Assembly: GCA_013423325.1 (NCBI GenBank) | Contig: BLJB01000043.1 | Location: 248,001-312,000 of the forward strand | Length of the DNA stretch: 64,000 nucleotides | DNA from: Usnea hakonensis | Lineage: Eukaryota; Ascomycota; Lecanoromycetes; Lecanorales; Parmeliaceae | Direction: 5' to 3' | Shown: positions 48,188 to 59,609 of the stretch, in pieces | Layout: every line of letters begins with the position of its first letter | How positions within the stretch are numbered: the stretch's first letter is position 1 | Position numbers and translations under genes: made by a program | The notes under the pieces: generated by a model | Databases searched by the model: none | Seen by the model: the letters and a program-made list of their open reading frames with translations, nothing else | Told to the model about the DNA's origin: nothing

Positions 48188-48766
48188 GATGCCAGGAAGT
48201 CGATTTACCTCTGTTGGTTCATGGCTTCTTGGCTTGCTTTCTGAGAGAAGACTATGCCATAGCCTCAGAAGAGAGTACCTACGCCTCCACGTAAGACTTC
48301 AAGGAAATATCATGTTGGGTTTGGTAAACATGAGGTCAGTCGTGAGTACTTACTGTCGACTACCTCGTTGTGAGGGAAGTAGAGGGGGCGGCAATACGGC
48401 TAAACCTCGGCAAGAACGAGCCAATGGCCGAGCCCCTAATACCTATTGTCCAGTCATCTCGTCCTCCCAAAATTCAACGGTCCCTCGGTCGTCATGCTTC
48501 TGCCCATTGAGGCGGTGATTTGTATTGAGCAAACATGGAATCTAAATAACTTCACCATCTCATTGTCCAGGGACTGGAGGCTGTTCTGCTCAAGGTCTAC
48601 ACTTTAAGATGGAATAAGCGCCAGTGGTGGCACTTTGCTTATTGTGCTTTCTTCTGGTCTGAGTGGTCCGATGCTATGGTTCAAGAACAGCATCTTCTCT
48701 ACATCCTTATTGCGCGGGGAGGCATTTAAACACGCAGCTTGTGCCGGAGTTGCCGCAAATCGCTAG
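48188..48766. promoter_or_regulatory. Divergent promoter region, carrier and cyclin C
   Basis: About 580 bp between start codons that point apart. It must hold both promoters and leaders. No known motif was recognised. Confidence 0.5.
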
Positions 48767-49788
48767 ATGGCAGCAAATTACTGGGCTTCGACACAGCGCC
48801 GCCACTGGCAATATTCTCGAGAGGCTCTAGCCAACATCAGACAAAAGCTTGAGGATGATGATCGCCCTCTGGTGCAACAATTTCCGTTGCCAGATCGCCG
48901 TTTGTTAAGCCATTTCTTCAACCAGCGTAAGTTCTCTCTTTCATTGTTGCATGTGGCATAGAAGGTCCTGACTGAAATACATCAGAGCTCGGAAAGTTGG
49001 GCAAGAAATTAACTCCGAAGCAGCAGCCCATCGCCACAGCACAAGTTTATGTCCGCAGATTTTATAGCAAAGTAGAGATTCGCCGCACAAATCCCTACCT
49101 CATCTTGGCTACTGCGTTATATTTAGCATGTAAAATGGAAGAATGCCCTCAACACATCAGAGTTGTCGTGAGCGAAGCTCGTTCGATGTGGCCAGGTTCG
49201 TTCTGTTATCTGCTCATCTAAGCGAACTGGCTGAAGAAAATTTAAGCAGATTTCATCATCTCGGATGTTTCCAAATTGGGTGAATGCGAATTCTTCTTGA
49301 TATCTGAGATGAATTCTCAGCTCATCATTCACCATCCTTACCGTACGCTGCAGGACCTTCAGAGCACGTTGAGTATGGCACAAGATGACACTTCACTTGC
49401 ATGGTCGATTATCAATGATCACTATATGACTGACTTGCCACTCCTCTACCCACCACATGTGATTGCAGTGACTGCAATCTTTTTAGCCCTGACATTAAAG
49501 CCAACGCAAGCCGGCTTACAAGCTGCGGCCAGCACTGCAGCAGCTTTGAGCAGTGCCTCATCGATGCCGAAGGACCAATCTACAAGTGCGATTGGAGCGC
49601 CAAACACCCAGCAGAAGAAGGTGCAAAATCTTGTGAGCTGGCTGGCCGAAGGCGAGATTGACATCAAGGCAGTGGTTGAGTGCTCTCAAGAAATTATATC
49701 GCTCTACGATGTATTAGAGCATTTTATTGAAAAGACTTGCAAAGAGCAGATAGCTCGCTTCGTCAAAGCCAGGGGCTTAGACAAGTGA
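48767..49788 (+). CDS. SSN8: Cyclin C (Ssn8/Srb11), Mediator kinase module
   Basis: Exons 48767-48926, 48986-49195 and 49250-49788 give 302 residues. The start (Ala-Asn-Tyr-Trp-x-Ser-Thr-Gln) and the cyclin box with Tyr-x-x-Arg-Phe-Tyr and Leu-Ala-x-Lys-Met-Glu-Glu-Cys-Pro are typical of cyclin C. Cyclin C activates Cdk8 in the Mediator kinase module and in yeast also acts in stress signalling. The second cyclin fold contains an Ala/Ser/Gln-rich insert near residues 215-245, common in fungal orthologues. Confidence 0.95.
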
Positions 49789-49987
49789 GCCGCTAGTATG
49801 TTGGGTGCCTCTTTGTGGGAAGACATGCTGGTAGAGTACAAAGAACGGTTCTTCAGACAGTATGGCGTCATTCACCGGTGCACATGTCGCTCGATAAAGT
49901 CACGCTGAAATGAATATATGGGTCTTTTTGTCGATGGCTTCTAGAATATGATCTGTACTACTTCTGCTCACTTGTATTAGTTGGGAA

Positions 49988-50632
49988 CTAGTACCTCAAT
50001 ATATGGCAGTCTTCCTTACCATAAGCGCGCTCTAGTCCTTCGACCATTGCCTCCGCTTCCTTGCGATTCGAGGCTGTCAGGGACCACAGCTCGAAATCAT
50101 CTAAATTCTCTTTGCCGAAGTGGCCCCCGAAATGGCCACTGAATGCGCGATCCGAACCATGGGTTTTGCCCTTGGCCTACGCAGGATTTGGGGTCAGCAC
50201 TGCGTAAACTAGTAAATAAAAAGGATGTAGAACATCTTTGGAAGAGAAGGACCGTTTCAGTCTCGCAATTGATTCTGTGACTCCGAAATTTTCAAACCAA
50301 TATGTACGAACCTCTGTCTCACGTCGATACAGCTCATCACCACTGTCGTTTGGACTTTGCCCCGCCAGCTCTTTCACTGTAGCTTCCTCTGACCCTTTGA
50401 CAGCCTTCTCTGAATCTGTCCGTTCGCGAGCAAGATACACGGGACTAGGAGTGTTTGGAAACGCGATATTGACGGTAAAATAGTCTCTGTGGGCGTCCTT
50501 GCCAAAAAGGCTACGGCAAATTAAAACATCTAATGCAGTGTCGGTATCATAGCCGGTAAGCAGTGCAAGCTGGCCATCGAAGTCCAGTACTTGCATTCTA
50601 TGGCGTTCCTCGTGTGGAATTTGGTTCGCCAT
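49988..50632 (-). CDS. Unknown protein, 195 residues, two exons
   Basis: Exon 1 (50632-50234) and exon 2 (50176-49988) join in phase across a 57-nt intron with a GCTGAC branch site; the donor GTTCTA is weak. The protein has no signal peptide or membrane span. The N-terminal half is mixed alpha/beta-like, the middle is acidic, and the C-terminal part has a Gly/His/Phe-rich patch followed by charged helices. Codon-like composition and the phase fit support a real gene. I do not recognise a family. Confidence 0.65.
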
Positions 50633-51744
50633 CAGAATTGTATACTCTCCGGATTTGGTCGCTTCTTGTCTTCCCCGTTCGAGAGATTAAGCATCAATGT
50701 GGCGATGAAGTCTTGAGGACTTGAGAATCCAATGCGCATAAGTTTTTAGCCGCATATGGAAGTCAAGATGCCATCTCTCGTCCTCGGAGTTGGTACCGCG
50801 TCCACGTGGACTGCCGTCCTTGAAAGGGTGCACTGGTTTTGCCCATGGTTGCCACCTGCGGCAACGTTACTTTATATGGAAGAGTCATCCGGGCGATATG
50901 AGACCTAAAGCTTCGGTCAATATGCAAACCAGCATGACCACCCATGGTAATTGAAAAACCCGGCATCAAAAGCTGGTAAATACAGAATAGAAGAAGCCAA
51001 CGATCTTAGATCTGAAACGCCATGACATCGCCACGACATATGGAAGTGGAGATCATTGGTTGATAACCATCGAGTCAGCTCCGTTCCAGTGTACCGGGCA
51101 ACTTGAAGTGCATCATGCGGAGTAGCCTGACAGCCCTCTTCAAGGAGCCAACTATATGCAACTCGGAAAGTTCTCCGTGAAATTTATCAGACTCTTGCTG
51201 AAGATCGTGGGATCAATCGAATAAGAAAAAGGCTTTCCATTTCCCATAAAGACTAATAGCGATCTGACCAAGACCAAAACGTGGGATAGAGCAATTTGAA
51301 TTAACTTGGAGCCGGCCGATAACAATGCTGGGTGGAATTTAGACCTATCATGGAAACAAGGATCAGAGCTGGGTACGCAGTGTGAATGCAAGCAACCGGG
51401 CGTATCATCTGAAGCCGTTTGGAGACGTGCTCTGCATTTCGACGTAAGATTGGGGACTACTAAATTTATGACATTGAGCACGAAGCAACTTACTGGCCGC
51501 GACAATCTCCTGTATCCGGGAATGATCTGGGTAGGAACTGGCAAAGAAGCGGGCAAGATGCTGTGCGATCGATTACGTCCTTCAGCCTACTTTCAGACGA
51601 TCCCATAGCAGAGCTTAAATTACGGAAACGTTGCTCAGTACCAGCGTCACTCAGCTGAGCATGTTTTTGAGATACCGCTGCAGCCTGGCGGTCGAGAGCT
51701 AATGAGGGACCTTTTCGCCTGGCCTGCGCTTGCAACCATACTCA
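50633..51744. other. Gene-poor stretch, nothing recognised
   Basis: No supported gene. Open frames at 50763-50969 and 51152-51608 on either strand have random-like composition. A promoter for the gene ending at 49988 is expected at the left end. Confidence 0.5.
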
Positions 51745-52150
51745 CTATTTACAGAGCCGGAAGAGCTGACCGAAGAATCTTGGTCGAGGATACCTAATTG
51801 TCGGTTGAGGTCCCTCTCTAGCCTCAAGTATGAGCACGTAGAAGAGGCCGCATAGAAAAGTAAGCAATAGGACGGGCATCCACCAAGACTGAAATTCATC
51901 ATTCGGAAAGAAAGAAATTGACTGTCGTCTTTTGCCGCAACAGATGTTGATTTAAGGTTTACCAGAAGCAGCCCGATGTGCTCGCCGTTTATCAACGCTA
52001 GGAATTGGTATGGACTGTGACAGACGGGTAACTCGAGTTTTGAATAAACTTCCATTGCTGAGGAGGCAGCTTGTGCCATCCTCCACCTTTTCCTTTAGCC
52101 TCGAGGTCGTCGACGCCTTCGTCATGGTTGGAAAATTTGTTGAAGGGCAT
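51745..52150 (-). CDS. Possible cryptic small single-span membrane protein
   Basis: Exon 52150-52026 and exon 51928-51745 join in phase (102 residues) if donor GTCTGT and acceptor AAAAG are used. The first exon is polar and Gly/Lys-rich. The second has a clear hydrophobic helix (starting Trp-Trp-Met-Pro-Val-Leu-Leu) followed by a basic tail ending before TAG. Each exon alone is too short to stand out. An alternative phase-0 pairing nearby also closes. Support is composition and phase only. Confidence 0.35.
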
Positions 52151-53554
52151 AGCTGCAGCGGATATTCCCTGCGGAAGACAGCTGTTTGTTGGAATTTGTG
52201 TCCAGGTTCCTGATATAGCTTAGAAGCTGGGAATCTCCAGCGTCTCCTGGACCCTCTCTTTGACACCTCGAGCTTTGCGGAAATCACGTATCGAATTCGG
52301 TCTCTGGAGCTACGTTAGATCCTCAGCATAGTCTTCCTCATACTAAGACCCCAGTATTTCATTCGATACCTGCCTCCCTCCACCATAGGTCTATTTGGAT
52401 GAACTTGGGACCGTCTTTGAGTCTCAAGCTACATGGTTTGAATTAGCGGTGCTGTGGCTACAAATAAAGTCTCCCTGTGTCTCTTCCAAAATTGGCCATT
52501 TTGCACAAGACTGCTCCTGCTTATATGACTTCCACACGTCTTACTTCCAGCCCAAGCAGTCGCTCAGCACTGGCAGAGGACCGTCTCTTTCCATCAGAAA
52601 GCTTGGTCTGGTTCCTCCTTTTTTGTTGATTGGTCGTTTTGCTCTTTGCTCCTTTATTAAGACATCGATGATCGCTTGGTAAATGCCTTTACACGCGCAG
52701 TCTTGCGGAGCTTTGGGTAGATAGCCAAATGGTGACTTTGGTAAAGAAGGGAAGCGTTCCACAGCATCTTCCGCCCAAATTCCCCCTCCATTCACCCCAA
52801 GTACTTACATGCAGGGAGGTAGAGCGATTGGATACCTTTCCTTCTCTGGAATTTACCAGCGCAACCTGCATATGCAGGTCCCTGAATTCGAGATCGGGCA
52901 TCTCTCATTTGCCGCACTGTACCCAAAATGGGCCTGTGCATTGTCCCGCCTTATTGCTATTCATGCAGATTCGACTTGACCTGGATAAACTCGGAGAAGG
53001 GAAATGCAGGTGCTTTTTTGGCGCCCTCATTGCGTTAACGGAGATGTGGCATGATTCGTTGTTGTTTGTTTGTTTGTGGTGGTGGTGCGGTGGTGGTGGT
53101 AGGAGGCGAGCCGAACCTCTCAGAAACCAGGTTTCGGAATCTTTCCACAAGGGCCGAGATAAGATGCAGACTGATGATATGCGCCGGCACAGCGAATGCA
53201 TGGTGCTTGGTTTCTACTTGCATCATGTAAGGATGATCACGCCACCTCCCAATTCGTGTCCTCATGAAGGGCAGGAAAATGACTTCAAAATCATCAACTT
53301 GGCTGTTTGCGCTGATTGAATAATGGCTTACTATGAAACAGCAGCTTTGCGGTGACATTGGTGTCTATCTTTCAAGATGGATAAACGTGCGAGCAAATGC
53401 CAAAACTCCCAAGCGCCAGCGCCAGCGAGGCGAGGGGTATGACCAACGCCCAAGCTCCGCGCTCATGTGACACAAAAACACATTCATAAACCTTTCCTGC
53501 AGCACAAAAAAAAATGGCAATGGCGATGAAACCCTCGTCTCCAGCACTGCTCAT
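52151..53554. other. Gene-poor stretch with a simple repeat
   Basis: No supported gene. A 196-codon open frame at 52729-53319 (+) runs through the simple repeat and lacks protein-like features. The right end is the 3' flank of the next gene. Confidence 0.5.
53058..53101. repeat. Microsatellite: (TTTG)n then (GGT)n
   Basis: A run of GTTGTTTGTTTGTTTG passes directly into GGT repeats with one interruption. It is a compound microsatellite in non-coding DNA. Confidence 0.9.
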
Positions 53555-54366
53555 CTACATGACATCGCAACCGCAACAGCAAGAATTGCGCCTCCTCCGG
53601 ACTTCCATATTGGATCCTTCTTGGATCTCCAAGTACGTCGAGGGATTCCGTGCTAGCTGTACCTTCTCCTTGTGCGCGATGTCGTCAGGGGCCGATTTGG
53701 CAGATTCTTTGGGTCGTGCGGAGACTTGGAATGAAGACCCTGGATCTCGATAATGTTGCTCGGGATGAAGGTCGATGTCCTCCATGGTAGCTGCAAGATT
53801 CGTCAGTATCGAGTCATAAAGACAGTGAGCTTGGAGGGCTCACTAGTTGCCTTGTCGACTCTATCGATAATATAACGTGCCTCGGTATCATTTTTTGGAT
53901 TGTGGAACTCGGCAGCTTCCCTGCCACTGCTTGACCCTTCGAACTGGCCTCCCATGGCCTCGACCATGTTTGGGTCCACGGCGGCAGCACCGTTTCTTCT
54001 CGGGTCGGTCTGTACCGTGACGTCTTCGGAAGCATCCGAATGAAACGAGTCTGACCCGTACACTGCCATGTTAGAGTCCGCGGGCGACTCCGTGTATTTC
54101 CGATCAGCTTCATCGAACATCTCTGTGGGTTCAGTCTCTTCGTCGGCGGGTTCGGAAGAGGTATGGAGGTTGCTCGAATCGCCGGTCTGCTTCGACTCGC
54201 TTGACGCTGTTGTTACGGCCGAGGATTTTGTCCGACGGTCCTCTGCCGGCAGGTCTTCTGCCTCTTCCATGTTGTTCTGTTCCTTCATTGTAGTCTCGTC
54301 TCTGGTAGATACGGCAACTGCGTCATCAATTTGTTGCGTCATACCGTTGTTCTTGCTGGACGCCAT
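53555..54366 (-). CDS. Acidic protein with Cys-rich possibly lipidated C-terminus
   Basis: Exon 1 (54366-53844) and exon 2 (53790-53555) join over a 53-nt intron with a strong GTGAGC donor and a TACTGAC branch site, giving 252 residues. The protein is hydrophilic, rich in Glu, Asp, Ser and Thr, with no span or known domain. The last residues are basic and then Cys-Cys-Cys-Gly-Cys-Asp-Val-Met. A Cys four residues from the end fits a CaaX box (Met favours farnesyl), and the other Cys could be palmitoylated. The Asp in the box is not ideal, so lipidation is inference. The family is not recognised. Confidence 0.75.
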
Positions 54367-55927
54367 TACGCGTTCCTCTTGTTTAATGTCTTCCCAAATC
54401 TTCTGCGTTTCGCAATTTTCGTTCTCCCTTTAGGTGATGCTGCTCCGCAGTTTGACGATTCTGGAAGGTCAGTTACCCCAGCGACGATAAGGTGTGGGGA
54501 ATGGTGCGGGGTGGTCGTGTCCTTTTTTGTGGAGTCTTGCTCGGGGTCGCCGAAGAGGGGACGTTTGCGGTGACTAGGGTCTGACGTAGGGCTTCGTGAG
54601 TCACATGCAGCAGTGTAGGGGAATGGTTTCAAGTCAGCAAGAATGTTGTGAGTGTATGTTAGGGAAGTGGAGGTCGAGGGCGAGCAGAGGGATGCGAAGG
54701 GAACTTAGTTAGACGGAAATGGTCAAGTGAAAACATGAGGCGAGGCCAGGGCGAAAGAGGAGACCTAAACATATGCGAGCAAGGAAGCTCCCGCCAACTT
54801 GACGGCATCATTCATTGGTGTATGCTTTTGAGCGGTTTTTGTTCGTGTGCCGATGAGAAAATTTCAAGACTAAATATTCAACAATTACGTTAAATATCAA
54901 CGCAATTATTATTTGTTCGAGAGGGACAAAGCTTGCCAATGGCAGGATTCCTGGGACGGGGGGCAATTGGCGCCCATTGGCTTGCAGCTGCAGCATATGC
55001 AGCCAGGGACGGCCAAAGGGCTGCTAGCTTGGCTTTCGAAATTTCCCAATTCCATCTCGTGTTCACTGCAATCAGTAATTGTAGCGACCGACGACGGGGA
55101 TAAACTTGATTCGTGTGCTCACGGTAGAGGACATTTGATGCCCAACGAGAAGGAATGAATTTCCCAAGCACCGGAAAAATCGTTGGAGAAGAGTAAGGTA
55201 TGGGAGGATTCGTGACTCAGCCAATGGAGATTGGGTACCAGGCATGCCAGCCATGGGGCGCAGTTGGAGCGTTGCTGGCATGGTGGTAATGCGAGAAGCC
55301 GAAGCGCAGAGGGCGCAAGAGCATAGCTTTATATCAAAAAGATGCCTTCTAGAAAGCCGACAGCGGTGTTTCGTCATCACAGCATGCGGATTTCCCACGG
55401 ATCTTCGGCGGTTGGCGGTGCATGAGCGAGTACGAAGGATTAGAAAAAAGGCCTTTGTCATTCGGTGTCTATTCATTTTTCTCGCCGACAAGAAACGTGG
55501 CAAAATGCGCAGCAGAAATTTGAACTTGTCGAGCTGGTGTTAGGCATGAGTGGGTCTCCTTTGAAGGTTGTCATGATGGACAGCGGCCGACGTCGGAGTC
55601 GTCGAGGTCTCGGTGTTACCTGTACTCGTACCTGAACAGTCCAGCGCAGTCACATGTGATTGATTACCTTACTTGAGTTATAACAGTGAGGCTTGCTAAA
55701 TCCGTCTTGAATGTGAGATGCAATAATCTGAGACATAAGTATTCCGTCATTGACCGCTCATGCATTAAATGCACTAGAACCACCCGTGCCACCCAACTAA
55801 GGTACCTAAGGTTACCTTACCTCGAACATTGCAGGAACCCTCCGGCAGGGCATATGGAGTAGTACCTTACGGAGTACTCGCACCGTAATTTTTAGAAGGT
55901 CAATAACGCTTGAAAAATTCATGATTA
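54367..55927. other. Intergenic, nothing recognised
   Basis: About 1.5 kb between two minus-strand genes. Open frames on both strands have random-like composition. The left part is the presumed promoter of the acidic-protein gene. Short TACCTTA/TAAGGTA repeats occur at 55800-55880. Confidence 0.5.
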
Positions 55928-57062
55928 TTATTTCATGCCTTTTCCTTTCGCCTCACCCGCTCCCAACTCCCTAACGAAAACACCTACCATCCCCTCGCCA
56001 ACATCCTCACGTCCATCCTCAAACCCAGGACTGACAGCCACAGCCAAAAACTTCCCGTTGCCGCTAAAGCTCAATGCACTCACGCTAGTCGCATACCGTT
56101 GGTACTGCCTAATCCTCCTCTTGGCAACGCCATCCCAAAGCGCCACGAAGCCATCTCCGCCGCCCGAGGCGAAAGTGCCATGTACAGGATGAAAAGCCAA
56201 CGCATTGACGGGGTAGACCACATCTATTCCCTCGGGAGAACTTTGACGATGGCACTTGAACGCATATTTCCGGGATTGAGAAGTGGTTGACGGGTCGAAC
56301 CATTCAACAGCTACACGGCCTTCGATGCTGGAAGATGCGTATCCTTCGTCATTAGGCATACAAGCCACTGCTCTCGTCATGAACTTCAGAGAAGATTCTC
56401 GTCGTTGCCAAGGTTCGATGCCCGAGGCCGCAGAGTCAGAGGCAAGGTCCGCGAGTTGGTAGATGTGTAAGGCCCTGGAAGCCATTGCTACAACGAGCCG
56501 GGTGGGTGTGAGGGAAAGAGAGAATGGTTTATTGGGAAGGGACACCTTGACTGGTGGGTCAGACGGCTTGGAGAGATGATGAATGTGCAATGTTGAGTCC
56601 CACGAGCCTGAGACGAGAATGTTGTTTGCTCGATCGTAGAGAACGCATTTGACGCCGGCGCCATGGGAGGAAAGAACTGTTTGAGCCCCGGTGGCGAGGT
56701 TCACACTATAGGTTGGGTAAGCCGTAGGTTCGCTGGGAAAAAAAGAAGCAGTATGTATTAGCCAACCGTCTGACGTCCCAGTCTAACCCTGCTGTGTATG
56801 CCTCCTCATCATTCTCCCCAAAACACGCGTCTAGAACCGGCGCTCGATGCTCAAATTTGTTTAGTAGCTGGCCTCCAGTAGTCGAAGTGTCGTACAGGTA
56901 AGCATGCTTGTCCCAGGATGCTACAAGGAGCCGTAGGGAAGTAGGTGCAAATTGTATGGCAGAGATGGCGTCGTTTGGTGGGTTTGCGAGCTCGAATTGG
57001 GCTGTGGGCTATCAGTGTGAGATTCGACGCGTGATAGAAATCGCTTACGTACGTACAGACAT
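55928..57062 (-). CDS. BUB3: Mitotic checkpoint WD40 protein Bub3
   Basis: Exons 57062-57053 (10 nt), 57001-56767 and 56705-55928 sum to 341 codons with stop. WD repeats form the whole chain. The segments Gly-Leu-Asp-Trp-Asp-Val-Arg, Val-Glu-Trp-Phe-Asp-Pro, Lys-Tyr-Ala-Phe-Lys-Cys-His-Arg and Phe-His-Pro-x-x-Gly-Thr-Phe-Ala-Ser-Gly-Gly-Gly-Asp-Gly are those of Bub3. Bub3 brings Bub1 and BubR1/Mad3 to kinetochores. The 10-nt first exon gives Met-Ser-Val-Pro joined to Gln-Phe-Glu-Leu; its donor is GTACGT. The intron after exon 2 has a weak donor (GTTGGC). Confidence 0.94.
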
Positions 57063-57479
57063 GTCCGAGGAGTCTAAGGAACGTGAGGGTTTGTATATGA
57101 AATTATGAAATTGTGTTGAGAGTACCTTAGGTACAGAACCTCGGAAGCAATTTTAGCACCAACCCAGGCAACCCTAGCCCTACTCAGAAATAAATCCCTT
57201 TTGAAACCATCCTCCCATTTGGAACAATCAACTCCACGAGATAGATGCCAAAGGTAAAACGTCAATGGATCATTAGAATGAGAAATTGTCTATGTGCATC
57301 CCGGAAATCGCCACTTGCTGTATGGGGATTTCTGCTTTCTGTCCTGTGACTTGCAGTCATCACCCTTCCCCAATCGTCCCTTGGTAATGGCCTTTCAAGA
57401 CTCCTCGTCCACATCAAGGCTCGACGATCTGGCTTCACACTATATGTACCAAGTCGCCGCATTGTGATACATCTGCAGC
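57063..57479. other. Short intergenic region
   Basis: Promoter of BUB3 and the 3' flank of the M20 hydrolase gene, both on the minus strand. Nothing else was recognised. Confidence 0.5.
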
Positions 57480-58781
57480 TCACCAGTCTTTGCCTTTATC
57501 CAAGAAAGTCATTGCAGCAGCGGATATTGCATCTAGACCAATGGTTAAAGCTGGCTGAGTTGCTACTTTAAAGAACGGGGAATGATTTCCGGGAACTTCC
57601 TCCCCAGCGGCTTTAAGGCCATCAAATTCCTTCGGATCAACGCCGCCCCAGAACCAGAATGCATATGGCTTTCCCGCAGCAGTCGCTAGGTTGGAAAAGT
57701 CCTCGCTAGCATTGTTCGGCGGCATATTGGGGTCGAGATTGTCCCCGAACACTGCTCCGAAGCTCTTTTTGAGCTTCTCGGCCATGTTACTATCGTTGAC
57801 TGTGAGGGGATACTGTGAAATGAGCTCGAAAGTGGCCTCCTTTTGCGCGCCACTTGCTTCGCACTCAGCTTTGACAATTCGCCTGACGGCAGCGAGCACT
57901 TTTTGCCTCGTCTCACTCTGGCTTGTTCTAATATTGATCTTGATCTCAGCTTTGTCTGGTATTACATTCTCTGAAAATCCGGCGTGGATGGAGCCGACAG
58001 TCACAACTGCGAACTCGGTTGACGAGCTTACTTCACGACTAAGAATCGTTTGGAGTCTAAGTACTGTACTGGATGCCATTATGACAGGATCAATCGACGT
58101 TTCAGGCGCTGATCCATGTCCTCCTCGACCATGAAACGTGATTGCAAATGAGTCCGAGGCGGAGAGTATTTGTCCGCAACGAATTCCTACCTGTCCGGCC
58201 CGCTGAGTTGAAACGTGCTGTCCAAGAACAACATCAGGTATGGGAATCCTGTCATACAATCCGTCTCTAACCATCGCGTTGGAGCCACTACCTTTCTCCT
58301 CCGCAGGTTGGAAGACTAAGACAAGCGTACCATTCCAGGATGAGAGATTGGAGGCAAAGAGCTCAGCCGCGGTAAGAAGAGCTACAGTGTGTATATCGTG
58401 ACCACAAGCGTGCATCACTGGCTGTTCAATGCCGTCTCGATCTTTCTGGCGGACCTGGCTTGCAAAGGGTATATCGGTCTGCTCACGCAGCGGGAGGGCA
58501 TCCATGTCTGCTCTAAGCATGACGATTGGACCCGAACCATTTCTGCATACAGCAGCGAGCCCATAGCCTCCTATCTTCTCTTCAATTGTGAATCTTTGCG
58601 TTTTGCGAAGCTGCTTAGCAACCAGAGCTGCTGTCTCGGCCTCACAGTCAGACAGCTCGGGATGACTATGGATATGCTCCCGGAGCTTTTCAAAATGAGT
58701 AAGATCTTTGGGCTTCTTGTCAAGAAAGCGACGGAGTGATTTGTCGAAGGCTTGCTGTGACGTAAGGACATCACCCTCCAT
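57480..58781 (-). CDS. M20 family amidohydrolase/carboxypeptidase
   Basis: A single-exon 433-residue protein. It has Met-Arg-Ala-Asp-Met-Asp-Ala-Leu-Pro (about 88-96), the zinc motif His-Ala-Cys-Gly-His-Asp (124-129), Pro-Ala-Glu-Glu-Lys-Gly-Ser-Gly (159-166), a dimerisation region with His-Gly-Arg-Gly-Gly-His-Gly, a late Ser-Glu-Asp-Phe, and Asn-His-Ser-Pro-Phe-Phe. These place it in subfamily M20D (IAA-amino acid hydrolase, hippurate hydrolase and related). The substrate is probably an N-acyl amino acid. No signal peptide is seen, so it is probably cytosolic. Confidence 0.93.
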   Translation of the reverse strand: MEGDVLTSQQAFDKSLRRFLDKKPKDLTHFEKLREHIHSHPELSDCEAETAALVAKQLRKTQRFTIEEKIGGYGLAAVCRNGSGPIVMLRADMDALPLREQTDIPFASQVRQKDRDGIEQPVMHACGHDIHTVALLTAAELFASNLSSWNGTLVLVFQPAEEKGSGSNAMVRDGLYDRIPIPDVVLGQHVSTQRAGQVGIRCGQILSASDSFAITFHGRGGHGSAPETSIDPVIMASSTVLRLQTILSREVSSSTEFAVVTVGSIHAGFSENVIPDKAEIKINIRTSQSETRQKVLAAVRRIVKAECEASGAQKEATFELISQYPLTVNDSNMAEKLKKSFGAVFGDNLDPNMPPNNASEDFSNLATAAGKPYAFWFWGGVDPKEFDGLKAAGEEVPGNHSPFFKVATQPALTIGLDAISAAAMTFLDKGKDW

Positions 58782-59074
58782 TGAAGGATTCAGTGAGATT
58801 CAAGGGGAAAGGTGTACAATTGAAGCAAGGGGACCGTTGCGTGATGTTTACGGGCTATATGTCTAGTTGTCTAGTACAAAACGTTGCCCTTCGGAGGGCT
58901 ATGAGGATTATGAGCTCATACCAAAATCATTTGAACAGTGCGAATCTCTTATCGTTATCTCATTGTCCTATTTAGTATTAGCGCCTTAAGCTAACATTGC
59001 CATACCATCTCTACTCTATTGTATGATTCAAAACAAATAGAGCTGGAGAACGACTCAGCAATAGGTACCCTCTA
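58782..59074. other. Intergenic, nothing recognised
   Basis: Promoter of the M20 gene; no other feature was seen. Confidence 0.4.
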
Positions 59075-59609
59075 ATGAAGTCATACAAAACAACCGCTGT
59101 TGCAACGAAGCTGTATGCTCTACTGGTCGTGGTCATTTTGTGTAATCGATGCTCTACTGCAAGCATTCCAATCACCAGCGACATCTCCAGCAAACGAGAC
59201 TCTGATCACATCGATCTCGTCCGCCGTAGCATTGGCCATTCTCAACCCACGCGTCACTTCTGTCACGGCTGGTATTGGAACCAATGGCCTTGATTATTTC
59301 CAAACCACCTTACTAGGCTACAGGCGCGAGAGAATAGGTTATCCGATGCATGTGAACGTGGATGGCAGACGGTCTGGGAGCGCTGCGGAATGGAAGCGTG
59401 ACTTTGACGCTTAATCAGGCAGCAAAATCCAAGATGTTATGAGAGAGCCTTCGGTAACAGTGCAGCCGAGAAACACAGTCTCGTGGACAGCGATGAAGGG
59501 CTGGACAGCTGACGATGGTTTTCCTAAATGGGCATATAGTATAGACAGGAAGACTAAGGTGATGAAGGAGGATCGTATGCTAAAATCTCTACTCTACTAT
59601 CAGTTATGA
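59075..59609 (+). pseudogene. Possible decayed secreted-protein gene
   Basis: From ATG 59075 one frame encodes a good signal peptide (about 29 residues). Near residue 30 protein-like reading passes to a second frame, which stays open to a TAA at 59412-59414 and then continues in the same frame with protein-like sequence to TGA 59607-59609. The simplest reading is a gene broken by one frameshift and one nonsense change. Unrecognised introns could also explain it, but none that I tried closes the frame. No family is recognised. Confidence 0.35.

Noticed and set aside
52729..53319. 196-codon plus-strand open frame
   Set aside because: It runs through a microsatellite and has random-like composition with no domain; length alone is weak evidence.
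55072..55503. 143-codon minus-strand frame upstream of BUB3
   Set aside because: Cys/Arg/Ser-rich random-like translation; no motif.
56405..56425. B-box-like GGTTCGATGCC suggesting a tRNA gene
   Set aside because: It lies inside the BUB3 coding sequence and has no A-box or cloverleaf around it.
59075..59293. Peptide pheromone precursor (one Lys-Arg site and an aromatic-rich C-terminal end)
   Set aside because: There is only one Lys-Arg site, no repeated peptide, and the end does not match known ascomycete pheromones; the broken-gene reading fits better.
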